Assembly: GCA_902783735.1 (NCBI GenBank)
Contig: CACZSE010000081.1
Coordinates: forward strand, 1-9,415
Source: an uncultured Lachnospiraceae bacterium
GTDB lineage: Bacteria > Bacillota > Clostridia > Lachnospirales > Lachnospiraceae
Length of the DNA stretch: 9,415 bases
Direction: 5' to 3'
The translations under genes and the position numbers were made by a program. The notes below the pieces were generated by a model that made no database searches, had not been told where the DNA came from, and saw only the letters and a list, made by a program, of their open reading frames with translations. Shown here piece by piece: positions 1-7,156 of the stretch (within the stretch, counting starts at the first letter, position 1; each line of letters opens with the position of its first letter).

Positions 1-2101
1 ACAGACAAAGATCGCGGAATTCGCTTATCTGGGAGAGAAGATGCAGACCATCGGAGTTACGGGAAGCAGTAAGCTTGTTGCCGTTGCCGATGCAAAGAAG
101 ATGGTAGCCGAGATAGAAGAAGAGCCTGAGGAAGAAGAGCCCGATAAGCTTCCGGAGTATCAGGAAAAGGAAGAAGACAACACCGTTTCCGTTACAATGA
201 CACTCACATCGGTAAAGAAGGACCTCAAGATCAAATTCATCAACGCAAAGAGCAAAAAGCTTGTTGGAAATCATGAGTTCAAGGTAGATATCGTAGATGC
301 CAGAAATAAAAAGTTCTCCGCAGTGGATGACGATAAGGACGGCATCATCTACCTCAATAACATGGAACCGGGTAAAACAACGGTATCTATGGCTGATATC
401 GATGATAAAGGCCTTACATACAGCAAAGAATCCGTAACTGTAAACGTTAAGGAAAATATCGATTATAAGAAGATAGACGTTTCGGATGAAGTAAAGAAAG
501 AGTCCGAGATCAATGCAAAGAAAGAGGATACTGCGGCAGGACTTGCTACCGAGGGCTCTCTTAAGGATACGGTCGAGTGGGTTGAGTCTACAAAGACTGC
601 TCTTACAGACGGGTATTCTTCGGTTACAAAGTCAAGCATACAGGATCCCGCAAAGATCACTCCCACAGCATCTGCCAAAGATAAATCGGCAAAGCTCATG
701 GGCGTAACGCCCGTAGTGGTGGATGATCGGAAGTTTGCATCAAATCGAGAGATACCTGCGCCCTACGTTTTGCAGCGTCCGTTTGCTCATGTTATGAGTG
801 AATCGGATGGAGAAACATCTCAGGAAGATGCGGAAGCTACAGCAGCTGTTGAGGCAGCAGCTACAAAAGAAGCTGCCGATCTTACCAATGCAGCCCAGGA
901 AGACAGCGCTGCGGTAACTATCGAAGCTCAGGCAACGGCATCTGCGGCAGCAGAAGCGGAAGCGACGGCAGGAGCACAGGCAGAAGCAACAAAATCCGCT
1001 TCCGATTCCGCAGTAGCAACAGCTGAAGCACAGGCCGGAGCAACAGCGGGAGCACAGGCTGATGCCACTAAAGCAGCAGCTGATTCGGCAAGCGCAACGG
1101 CAGAAGCAAAAGCTGCGGCACCTACACTTACGGCAGCAGCCAAGATATCTGCAAAAGCAACGGCTTCGGTAAGCGCAACGCCCACACCTTCCACAACTCC
1201 GAAGGTAAATCCCAAGGAGGATAAAACATCACTGCTCAAGGATAAAAAGGGCAATCAGATGTATATCAAGGATGCCGACGGAAACTATGTGGAAGCTAAG
1301 TTCGCCGACTATTATACCGCAAAGGAGTTTTACAAAAAGGCAGAGCCTTCTCCGGACGATACGACAGCCTACAAATATACAGGCTGGCAGGTAATAAACA
1401 ATGAAACTTATTTCTTTGATAAGAACGGAAATAAGGTTACCGGAGAACAGGTAATACAGGGAGCAAAATATAACTTCGACAGTACCGGTGCTCTCATGAA
1501 GGGTTCCGGAACAATGGGGATCGATGTTTCAAAATGGAACGGAAACATCAACTGGACGGCCGTAAAGAATTCGGGAGTATCATTTGTTATAATCAGATGC
1601 GGATACAGAGGTTCATCTACAGGTGTTATGGTAGAGGATCCGAAGTTTAAGACAAACATAAAGGGAGCCACAGACGCAGGACTCAAAGTCGGAATATACT
1701 TCTTCAGTCAGGCCATCAGTGATGTTGAGGCGGTTGAAGAAGCATCCATGACAATAGGTCTTATAAAGAACTACAAGATCTCATATCCTGTATTTTTGGA
1801 TGTTGAGGACAGTGGCGGAAGAGGAGACAGGATCGATTCAAACACAAGAACCGCTGTTATAAAGGCTTATTGCGAGACCATCAAGAACAGTGGTTATACA
1901 GCCGGCGTATATGCTAACAAATCATGGCTGTCGGGAAAAATGAATGTAGGATCTCTAAGCAATTATAAGATCTGGTTAGCTCAGTACAATACACAGCCCA
2001 CCTATTCGGGTAAATATGACATGTGGCAGTACTCTTCTAAGGGAAGCGTTGGCGGTATCAGCGGAAACACCGACATGAACCTGAGCTATCTGGGGTATTG
2101 A
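1..2101 (+). CDS. Secreted GH25 muramidase with cell-wall-binding repeat and Ala-rich linker (5' end cut off)
   Basis: Predicted peptidoglycan hydrolase cleaving the MurNAc-GlcNAc bond outside the cell. The frame is open from base 2 to the TGA at 2099-2101, so the N-terminus, presumably with the signal peptide, lies outside the window. An ATG at 41 has a GGAG 5 bases upstream, but what follows it is no signal sequence, so I treat it as internal. Numbering from that Met: acidic Glu/Pro stretch 26-45; a beta-rich domain about 53-163 shared with the GH25 protein at 2980-4293; a variable linker; an Ala/Thr/Glu-rich region about 262-380 with a 26-residue tandem repeat; a Pro/Thr stretch; choline/glucan-binding-type repeats about 447-487 (TGWQ..., then TGALMKG); and the GH25 domain about 492-686. 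GH25 hallmarks are present: GIDVSKWN (D495), the catalytic LDVED (D587, E589), WQYSS and TDMN. Family assignment is firm; the wall ligand and target are not known. Confidence 0.9.
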   Translation, partial: QTKIAEFAYLGEKMQTIGVTGSSKLVAVADAKKMVAEIEEEPEEEEPDKLPEYQEKEEDNTVSVTMTLTSVKKDLKIKFINAKSKKLVGNHEFKVDIVDARNKKFSAVDDDKDGIIYLNNMEPGKTTVSMADIDDKGLTYSKESVTVNVKENIDYKKIDVSDEVKKESEINAKKEDTAAGLATEGSLKDTVEWVESTKTALTDGYSSVTKSSIQDPAKITPTASAKDKSAKLMGVTPVVVDDRKFASNREIPAPYVLQRPFAHVMSESDGETSQEDAEATAAVEAAATKEAADLTNAAQEDSAAVTIEAQATASAAAEAEATAGAQAEATKSASDSAVATAEAQAGATAGAQADATKAAADSASATAEAKAAAPTLTAAAKISAKATASVSATPTPSTTPKVNPKEDKTSLLKDKKGNQMYIKDADGNYVEAKFADYYTAKEFYKKAEPSPDDTTAYKYTGWQVINNETYFFDKNGNKVTGEQVIQGAKYNFDSTGALMKGSGTMGIDVSKWNGNINWTAVKNSGVSFVIIRCGYRGSSTGVMVEDPKFKTNIKGATDAGLKVGIYFFSQAISDVEAVEEASMTIGLIKNYKISYPVFLDVEDSGGRGDRIDSNTRTAVIKAYCETIKNSGYTAGVYANKSWLSGKMNVGSLSNYKIWLAQYNTQPTYSGKYDMWQYSSKGSVGGISGNTDMNLSYLGY
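962..1117 (+). repeat. Two-copy 78-bp in-frame tandem repeat (26 residues each) in the Ala-rich linker
   Basis: Copies at 962-1039 and 1040-1117 encode 26-residue units that both begin ATAGAQA and share DSA and ATAEA at the same offsets. They differ at a few positions, for example Glu/Asp, Ser/Ala and Gln/Lys. The flanking sequence (about 825-960 and 1118-1180) is also Ala/Thr/Glu-rich but without a clean period. The segment is probably an extended or helical spacer between the N-terminal domain and the wall-binding and catalytic domains. The copies are diverged at the DNA level. Confidence 0.75.
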
Positions 2102-2120
2102 TCCTCTGAAGGAGTAAACG

Positions 2121-2990
2121 ATGAAAGGTATCATTCTTGCCGGAGGCTCCGGCACCAGATTATATCCACTTACAAAAGCTATATCCAAGCAGATCATGCC
2201 TGTATATGACAAGCCCATGATATACTATCCTCTCAGCACTCTTATGCTGGCGGATATCCGTGAGATACTCATCATATCCACACCGAGGGATCTTCCGGTA
2301 TTTAAAGAGCTTCTCGGAGACGGAAAGCAGCTCGGACTGACATTAAGCTATGCGATACAGGAGTATCCCAGAGGCCTTGCCGATGCATTTATCATCGGCG
2401 AGGAGTTTATAGGAAAAGATAGCGTGGCTTTGGTTTTGGGCGATAACATATTCTATGGTCAGAGTTTTTCGAAACTCTTAAGAGAAGTTGCCCAAAGAAA
2501 AAAAGGTGCGACCATTTTCGGATATTATGTACGAGATCCGAGGGAATATGGTGTTGTTGAATTTGACGAAAACAAAAAGGCGATCTCGATCGAAGAAAAA
2601 CCGGAGAAACCAAAGAGCAATTATGCTGTTCCGGGATTATATTTTTATGACAATGATGTGGTTGAGATAGCAAAAGGCATAAAGCCGTCAGCCAGAGGCG
2701 AGATCGAGATAACGGCAGTCAATAACACATATTTAGAAAGAGGTGACCTCTGCGTGGAAACCATGGGAAGAGGTTTTGCCTGGCTTGATACAGGGAATCA
2801 CGATTCGCTTTTGGATGCCGCCAATTTTGTGGCAGCTTTTCAGAAGAGACAGGGACTGTATATCTCTTGCATAGAAGAGATAGCCTATAAGAGGGGATTT
2901 ATAGATAAGGAACAGCTTCTTAAGTTAGCGGAACCGTTACTTAAGACAGATTATGGCAAATATTTGTTAGAGGTAGCCAATGGACTCTAA
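2121..2990 (+). CDS. rfbA: Glucose-1-phosphate thymidylyltransferase (dTDP-glucose synthesis)
   Basis: Cytoplasmic enzyme joining dTTP and glucose-1-phosphate to make dTDP-glucose, the first step of the dTDP-L-rhamnose pathway. At 289 residues it has the normal family length. Visible motifs are the nucleotide-binding loop [11 protein letters not shown] (8-18), the following [17 protein letters not shown] segment (23-39), LGDNIFYG with the metal/substrate Asp at 108, EEKPEKPKS (158-166), the GEIEIT motif (193-198) and [17 protein letters not shown] (221-237). The ATG at 2121 has AAGGAG at 2109-2114, six bases upstream, and lies 19 bp after the preceding lysozyme gene. Its end overlaps the next GH25 gene by 11 bp, suggesting translational coupling. 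The rfbA/rmlA assignment is confident. A dTDP-sugar other than rhamnose is possible in principle, but the nearby rfbC argues for rhamnose. Confidence 0.96.
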   Translation: MKGIILAGGSGTRLYPLTKAISKQIMPVYDKPMIYYPLSTLMLADIREILIISTPRDLPVFKELLGDGKQLGLTLSYAIQEYPRGLADAFIIGEEFIGKDSVALVLGDNIFYGQSFSKLLREVAQRKKGATIFGYYVRDPREYGVVEFDENKKAISIEEKPEKPKSNYAVPGLYFYDNDVVEIAKGIKPSARGEIEITAVNNTYLERGDLCVETMGRGFAWLDTGNHDSLLDAANFVAAFQKRQGLYISCIEEIAYKRGFIDKEQLLKLAEPLLKTDYGKYLLEVANGL

Positions 2991-4293
2991 ACTGGTAAAG
3001 ATAGGGATGCTGATAGTGTCCCTGTTTGCAGTTACGGTGCTATTGATAGTACTGGGAATAAACGGCGCATTTTCCGGCTCATCTAAGAATAAGAACGGAT
3101 CACAAGTCACAGCGGATGTTCCTGCAGAAGAGGAATACGATCCCGCATCTCATCTGTATGACTGGATGAATGATGAGACTTTTTTTGATGAGGTTAAGCT
3201 TGCCGACGGCAAATATGAAGTCAAGGAAGAAAAGAAAGCGGATTTCCTTGTGTCGTGCATAGATAAGGATATAAGGATCGTCGTTCTTGATGAAGAAGGA
3301 AAAGTCATAAAAGGCAGACGTTTCTGCGCAGGCGTTGAAGGATTGGGAGAGTATGGCGACGAAGATCGTGACGGAATGATCCTGATAAACGATCTGTCTC
3401 CCGGTGATTACAGTATCAGCATGGAAGATATCACAGGTTATGCATTTCCGGAAAATCCTGTTAAGATATCTGTTAAGGCAAATATAGAATATAAGGCAGT
3501 AAAGGACATATCATACCTTATAAAGACCGAAGCGGATATCGATGTTAAGAAGGAAGATACTGCCGAAAAGGATGCCGATGATGAAACATTGGGAACAACT
3601 GCCGTAAAGACAACGCAGGGAGCAGTTTTCGGAATCGACGTATCAAAATATAACGGAGATATAGACTGGCAGAAAGTGGCGGACGAAGGCGTGAGTTTTG
3701 CCATTATAAGATGCGGATACAGGGGATCGTCTTCAGGTGTCATAGTAGAAGATCCGTATTACAGAAGAAATATCGAGGGGGCTTTAAAAGCCGGTCTCGA
3801 TGTGGGAGTATATTTCTTTACACAGGCGCTGGATGAAAAGGAAGCCATTGAAGAAGCAAGCGCGGTTTTGAGCCTGTTAAAAGGTTATAAGATCTCATAT
3901 CCGATATTTATTGACAGTGAATCCGCCGGAGGAAAAGGAAGGGCGGATGACTTATCTGTTACGGCCAGAAGCAAAGCATTGCAGGCTTTCTGTGAGACTG
4001 TAAGAAACAGTGGTAAAAAAGCGGGAATATATGCGTCCAAGAACTGGTTCAATAACAGACTGGACATTTCCAAGCTTTCGGCGGACAATATAACATGGCT
4101 GGCCGAATATGCAGACAAGCCTACATACGGGGCCACCTATCAGATCTGGCAGTACAGCTCAGCGGGAAGGATACCCGGCATAGAAGGCAGAGTAGACATG
4201 AACCTGAGTTATTTGGATATTGACGTATCGGACGATAAAAATACATCAAGGGAGAATGATGAAGATGGGCAAGATATCAGTAGAGACATGTGA
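2980..4293 (+). CDS. Membrane-anchored GH25 lysozyme-like protein, paralogue of the upstream GH25 protein
   Basis: Predicted muramidase held at the outer face of the membrane or secreted. Residues 1-9 are charged and 10-29 form one hydrophobic helix, with no lipobox Cys, so a signal anchor or an uncleaved signal is likely. A Glu/Asp-rich stretch (50-85) leads to a beta-rich domain (about 87-197) carrying [14 protein letters not shown]. It matches DGIIYLNNMEPGKT in the upstream protein, and both domains end in KKEDTA. The GH25 domain (about 215-411) has GIDVSKYN (D220), IDSES (D312 and E314, the catalytic DxE), WQYSS (390-394) and VDMN. It lacks the Ala-rich linker and binding repeats of its paralogue and adds an acidic 25-residue tail. 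The ATG at 2980 lies inside the end of rfbA, with AGAGG at 2969-2973. The 3' end overlaps rfbC. The family call is strong; its role in polysaccharide display is inferred from position. Confidence 0.92.
   Translation: MDSKLVKIGMLIVSLFAVTVLLIVLGINGAFSGSSKNKNGSQVTADVPAEEEYDPASHLYDWMNDETFFDEVKLADGKYEVKEEKKADFLVSCIDKDIRIVVLDEEGKVIKGRRFCAGVEGLGEYGDEDRDGMILINDLSPGDYSISMEDITGYAFPENPVKISVKANIEYKAVKDISYLIKTEADIDVKKEDTAEKDADDETLGTTAVKTTQGAVFGIDVSKYNGDIDWQKVADEGVSFAIIRCGYRGSSSGVIVEDPYYRRNIEGALKAGLDVGVYFFTQALDEKEAIEEASAVLSLLKGYKISYPIFIDSESAGGKGRADDLSVTARSKALQAFCETVRNSGKKAGIYASKNWFNNRLDISKLSADNITWLAEYADKPTYGATYQIWQYSSAGRIPGIEGRVDMNLSYLDIDVSDDKNTSRENDEDGQDISRDM
4248..4254 (+). promoter_or_regulatory. Ribosome binding site deciding the rfbC start
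   Basis: AAGGGAG lies inside the 3' end of the GH25 gene. The open frame reaches back to an ATG at 4220, but that start has no such site and would add residues unlike any RfbC. Three in-frame ATGs follow the site, at 4256, 4259 and 4265. The one at 4265 (10 bases after the site) gives the family-typical N-terminus MGKI; the one at 4259 (4 bases) is the alternative. Confidence 0.65.
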
Positions 4294-4828
4294 AATCGAA
4301 GGATTGAAAGTGATAACGCCTGAAGTGCATGAAGACCAGAGAGGTTATTTTATAGAAACCTATCAGTACAACGATTTTAAGGAAGCAGGGATAGATGTTA
4401 CATTCGTTCAGGACAATCAGTCGGCATCGGTTAAAAATGTGCTTCGAGGTCTTCATTTCCAGATCAATTATCCGCAGGATAAGCTTGTCAGAGTGATCAG
4501 CGGAAAAGTGTTCGATGTAGCGGTGGATCTGAGAGAAGGATCAAAGACTTTTGGTAAATGGTTCGGAGTTGAGCTTTCGGCTGAGAACAAGAAACAGTTT
4601 TTTGTTCCCAAGGGTTTCGCACACGGTTTTTATGTCATGAGCGATCGTGCCGAATTTGTATATAAAGTATCGGATTTTTATCATCCGAACGATGAAGGCG
4701 GGATCATGTACAACGATCCTTCCATCGGTGTAAAATGGCCATTCGACAATGAGGCAGAGCTTATACTCTCACCCAAGGATACCTGTCACGGATCTTTTGA
4801 AGATTATAAAAAAGAACACAACCTTTAA
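4265..4828 (+). CDS. rfbC: dTDP-4-dehydrorhamnose 3,5-epimerase
   Basis: Cytoplasmic cupin-fold epimerase converting dTDP-4-dehydro-6-deoxy-glucose to dTDP-4-dehydro-L-rhamnose, the third step of dTDP-L-rhamnose synthesis. From the ATG at 4265 it has 187 residues, the usual size. Family motifs in order are DQRGYFIETY (24-33), FVQDNQS (47-53), VLRGLHFQ (59-66, catalytic His64), KLVRVISG (73-80), VFDVAVDLR (82-90), the SKTFGKWFGV segment (93-102), VPKGFAHGF (114-122, His120), FVYKVSDFYHP (131-141, Tyr133) and the YNDPSIGVKW segment (149-158). It overlaps the GH25 gene by about 29 bp and is followed 9 bp later by the transporter permease. The dehydratase (rfbB) and the reductase (rfbD) are not in the window. 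Product identity is firm; the exact start is uncertain by up to three codons. Confidence 0.94.
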   Translation: MGKISVETCEIEGLKVITPEVHEDQRGYFIETYQYNDFKEAGIDVTFVQDNQSASVKNVLRGLHFQINYPQDKLVRVISGKVFDVAVDLREGSKTFGKWFGVELSAENKKQFFVPKGFAHGFYVMSDRAEFVYKVSDFYHPNDEGGIMYNDPSIGVKWPFDNEAELILSPKDTCHGSFEDYKKEHNL

Positions 4829-4837
4829 GGATCGGTT

Positions 4838-5845
4838 ATGAAACATTTAAAAGAAAACATCCATATATCAAAACGGGCAGGGATCATGTTTTTTACGATG
4901 ATCATGATCATTATGGCCCTGATCATAGGATTTCATCACAATCCTCTGGCGGTACGCCGGGATGAGATAACCAAGAAGATCATTGCTATTTCCATCATTG
5001 CTGTGGCTGAGATCGCATTTATCGTCTTATACGACAAGATCACCGTTTTGCCTGTTGAATTGTGGCAAAATCGTCATCTCATATGGAAACTGGCAAAAAA
5101 TGATTTCAAAAAGAGATATGCGGGTTCGTATCTTGGGGCCGTCTGGGCCATGATCCAGCCGATCGTTACAGTTATAATGTACTATATCGTTTTTGATGTG
5201 ATCATGGGAGCAGATGATCAGATGGGAGCAAGAGCCACAAGCATACCTTATGTATTGTTCCTGACTGCGGGTCTGGTTCCATGGTTTTATTTTACGGAAG
5301 CCCTGAACAATGGGACGCAGGCATTGATAGAATATACATATCTTGTAAAGAAGGTTGTTTTTAAGATAAGCATATTACCGATAATCAAAGTAATAGCCGC
5401 AACTTTCATACATGCTTTTTTTGTTGTCATAATGCTTGTCATTGCGGCTATATACGATTTTTATCCTACGATCTATACGATCCAGATATTGTATTACAGC
5501 CTGTGTACTTTTATCTTTGTTCTGGCATTATGCTATTCGACCTGTGCGATCATGGTATTCTTTAAAGATATAGCGCAGATCATAAGCATTATCCTGCAGA
5601 TAGGCATGTGGGCTACTCCGATCTTATGGAATATTTCGGCTTTTGACCTGAAGGTGCAGACATACATAAAGATTAACCCACTGGTATATATTGTTGAAGG
5701 TTACAGAAGCTCTATATGTGAAAAACAGTGGTTTTTCGAAGATTTCTACTCAACCATGTATTTTTGGATATTTACGGTTGTTTTGTTTGGAATAGGATGT
5801 CTGATATTTAAACGCCTAAAACCTCATTTTGCGGATGTACTATAG
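4838..5845 (+). CDS. wzm: ABC-2 type polysaccharide export permease (Wzm/TagG-like) with extended N-terminus
   Basis: Integral membrane half of an ABC exporter moving lipid-linked polysaccharide out through the cytoplasmic membrane. The ABC-2 core starts around residue 72 (LPVELWQNRHLIWKLAKNDF), followed by the family-typical KKRYAGSYLGAVWAMIQP (91-108), LFLTAGLVPWFYF (140-152), FFKDIAQI (241-248), MWATPILW (257-264) and NPLVYIVEGYR (280-290). At 335 residues it is longer than the usual 255-280: residues 1-71 add two hydrophobic helices (about 14-32 and 48-65). The ATG at 4838 has AAGGA at 4827-4831, six bases upstream, so the extension is probably real. It lies 9 bp after rfbC and 7 bp before the ATPase gene, its evident partner. 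The symbol is by analogy with the O-antigen/capsule exporters; a teichoic-acid-type substrate is possible, but the ATPase and its neighbour favour a complex glycan. Confidence 0.9.
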   Translation: MKHLKENIHISKRAGIMFFTMIMIIMALIIGFHHNPLAVRRDEITKKIIAISIIAVAEIAFIVLYDKITVLPVELWQNRHLIWKLAKNDFKKRYAGSYLGAVWAMIQPIVTVIMYYIVFDVIMGADDQMGARATSIPYVLFLTAGLVPWFYFTEALNNGTQALIEYTYLVKKVVFKISILPIIKVIAATFIHAFFVVIMLVIAAIYDFYPTIYTIQILYYSLCTFIFVLALCYSTCAIMVFFKDIAQIISIILQIGMWATPILWNISAFDLKVQTYIKINPLVYIVEGYRSSICEKQWFFEDFYSTMYFWIFTVVLFGIGCLIFKRLKPHFADVL

Positions 5846-5847
5846 GA
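5844..5847 (+). promoter_or_regulatory. Ribosome binding site deciding the Wzt start
   Basis: AGGA overlaps the TAG stop of the permease gene and sits 5 bases before the ATG at 5853. An in-frame ATG at 5829 lies within the permease gene and would add eight residues with no visible binding site, so 5853 is preferred. Confidence 0.65.
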
Positions 5848-5852
5848 AACGT

Positions 5853-7148
5853 ATGGCAGAAAATATAAATGAACAATTAAATGATATTGTGATACAGGCT
5901 GAGAATATCTCTAAGATATACAGATTATATGACAAGCCTTCGGATCGCATGAAGGAAGCTCTTGGTTTCAGCAAAAAGAAAAGACATAAGGAACACTATG
6001 CCCTTACAGATATCGATCTTACGATCAAAAAGGGTGAAACAGTCGGTATTATCGGAACAAACGGATCCGGAAAATCTACGATCCTTAAGATCATTACAGG
6101 TGTTTTGAGCCCTTCTAAAGGTAATATAACCGTCAATGGAAGGATAAGTGCACTGTTAGAGCTTGGAGCCGGTTTTAACATGGAGTATAACGGCATTGAG
6201 AATATCTATCTCAACGGTACCATGATGGGCTTTTCGGAAAAAGAAATAGATGAGAAGCTTGAAAGTATACTGGAATTCGCCGACATAGGGGATTATGTGT
6301 ATCAACCGTGTAAGACTTATTCCAGCGGAATGTTTGTCAGACTTGCATTTGCGGTCGCTATCAATATAGAGCCTGAGATACTCATAGTGGATGAAGCACT
6401 TTCCGTGGGAGACGTTTTCTTCCAGGCAAAATGCTATCATAAATTTGAAGAATTCAAGGCACAGGGGAAAACGATCCTTTTTGTAAGCCATGATCTGAGC
6501 TCCATAGCAAAATACTGTGACAGGGTCATACTGTTAAACAAGGGTGTAAAACTCGGTGAGGGAGACCCTAAAGAGATGATAGATGCCTATAAGCAGGTGC
6601 TTGTGGGACAATATCATGTACCCGATCAGGATGATAACAACCTTCTTGAAGATGAGCAGATAAAAGAAAAAGCAGCTAACGGAGCCATAAATCCGGCGGC
6701 CATCGAATACGGTAACGGCGCAGCTCACATAAGGGACTATTATATAACAGACAAGAATGGCACCGTGACTACGGCTATCATTAAAGGTGAAGAATGGACC
6801 ATCCATTATACCGTAGATTTCACGCAGGATGTTAAAGCACCGATCTTTGCCTTTACCGTTAAGAATATTCGGGGAACGGAGATAACCGGCACGAATTCGA
6901 TGTATGAGAAGGCATTTTTGAAAAGTGTTAAAAACGGAGACGTAAAGGAAGTCACATTTACACAGAAAATGGATCTCCAGGGTGGTGAATACCTGCTCAG
7001 CTTCGGCGTCACCGGCTATGAGGATGATAAATTTGATGTTTATCACAGATTATATGATGTTTTGAATCTTACGGTCGTATCCGACAAGGACACGGTAGGA
7101 TATTTTGACATGAATTCCAAAGTAAAGGTTATCGATAGCACTAAATAG
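5853..7148 (+). CDS. wzt: Polysaccharide ABC exporter ATPase with C-terminal carbohydrate-binding domain (Wzt-like)
   Basis: Cytoplasmic ATPase powering the adjacent permease. At 431 residues it has two parts. The nucleotide-binding domain (about 15-250) shows Walker A GTNGSGKST (68-76), the Wzt-type LLELGAGF segment (101-108), the signature YSSGM (156-160), Walker B ILIVDE with catalytic Glu181, the D-loop ALSVGD (182-187) and the switch His213 in VSHD. After an acidic linker (about 256-275), residues about 283-427 form a beta-rich domain with the Wzt C-terminal pattern: YGNGAAHI (286-293), a segment centred on FAFTVKN (332-338) and GTEITGTNS (341-349). In E. coli O8/O9a and related systems this domain binds the modified non-reducing end of the glycan and licenses export. 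Plain TagH or KpsT-type ATPases lack it. Gaps are 7 bp upstream and 8 bp downstream. Function is firm as an exporter; the ligand is unknown. Confidence 0.93.
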   Translation: MAENINEQLNDIVIQAENISKIYRLYDKPSDRMKEALGFSKKKRHKEHYALTDIDLTIKKGETVGIIGTNGSGKSTILKIITGVLSPSKGNITVNGRISALLELGAGFNMEYNGIENIYLNGTMMGFSEKEIDEKLESILEFADIGDYVYQPCKTYSSGMFVRLAFAVAINIEPEILIVDEALSVGDVFFQAKCYHKFEEFKAQGKTILFVSHDLSSIAKYCDRVILLNKGVKLGEGDPKEMIDAYKQVLVGQYHVPDQDDNNLLEDEQIKEKAANGAINPAAIEYGNGAAHIRDYYITDKNGTVTTAIIKGEEWTIHYTVDFTQDVKAPIFAFTVKNIRGTEITGTNSMYEKAFLKSVKNGDVKEVTFTQKMDLQGGEYLLSFGVTGYEDDKFDVYHRLYDVLNLTVVSDKDTVGYFDMNSKVKVIDSTK

Positions 7149-7156
7149 GAGCATAT

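Noticed and set aside
41..43. ATG with an upstream GGAG as the start of the first GH25 gene
   Set aside because: The same frame is open to the left edge, and the residues after this Met form no signal peptide, which a secreted wall hydrolase needs. The true start is more likely outside the window.
928..1254. 108-codon open frame on the minus strand
   Set aside because: It is the complement of the Ala-rich repeat; GC-rich Ala codons produce open frames on the opposite strand. Its low-complexity Ala/Ser/Val product has no family features.
2101..2120. Possible terminator or promoter between the first GH25 gene and rfbA
   Set aside because: The gap is only 19 bases and contains just the ribosome binding site, with no hairpin, T-run or -10/-35 pair.
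4220..4264. Upstream ATGs (4220, 4256, 4259) as the start of rfbC
   Set aside because: 4220 adds non-homologous residues and has no binding site. 4256 is one base from the site. 4259 remains possible, but 4265 gives the family-typical N-terminus.
4884..4930. Cluster of TGATCA palindromes resembling an operator or repeat
   Set aside because: They come from alternating ATG and ATC codons in the first membrane helix of the permease; the spacing follows codons and no promoter is nearby.
6534..7046. 170-codon open frame on the minus strand opposite the Wzt C-terminal domain
   Set aside because: It lies wholly inside a well-supported gene, has no good ribosome binding site or domain pattern, and its Cys/Ile/Phe-rich composition is that of a reverse-complement shadow.
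5853..7148. Drug or teichoic acid exporter (TagH type) for the ATPase
   Set aside because: The LLELGAGF segment and the C-terminal domain with YGNG and GTEITGTNS fit the Wzt type, and the neighbouring glycan-modifying gene supports a glycan substrate.
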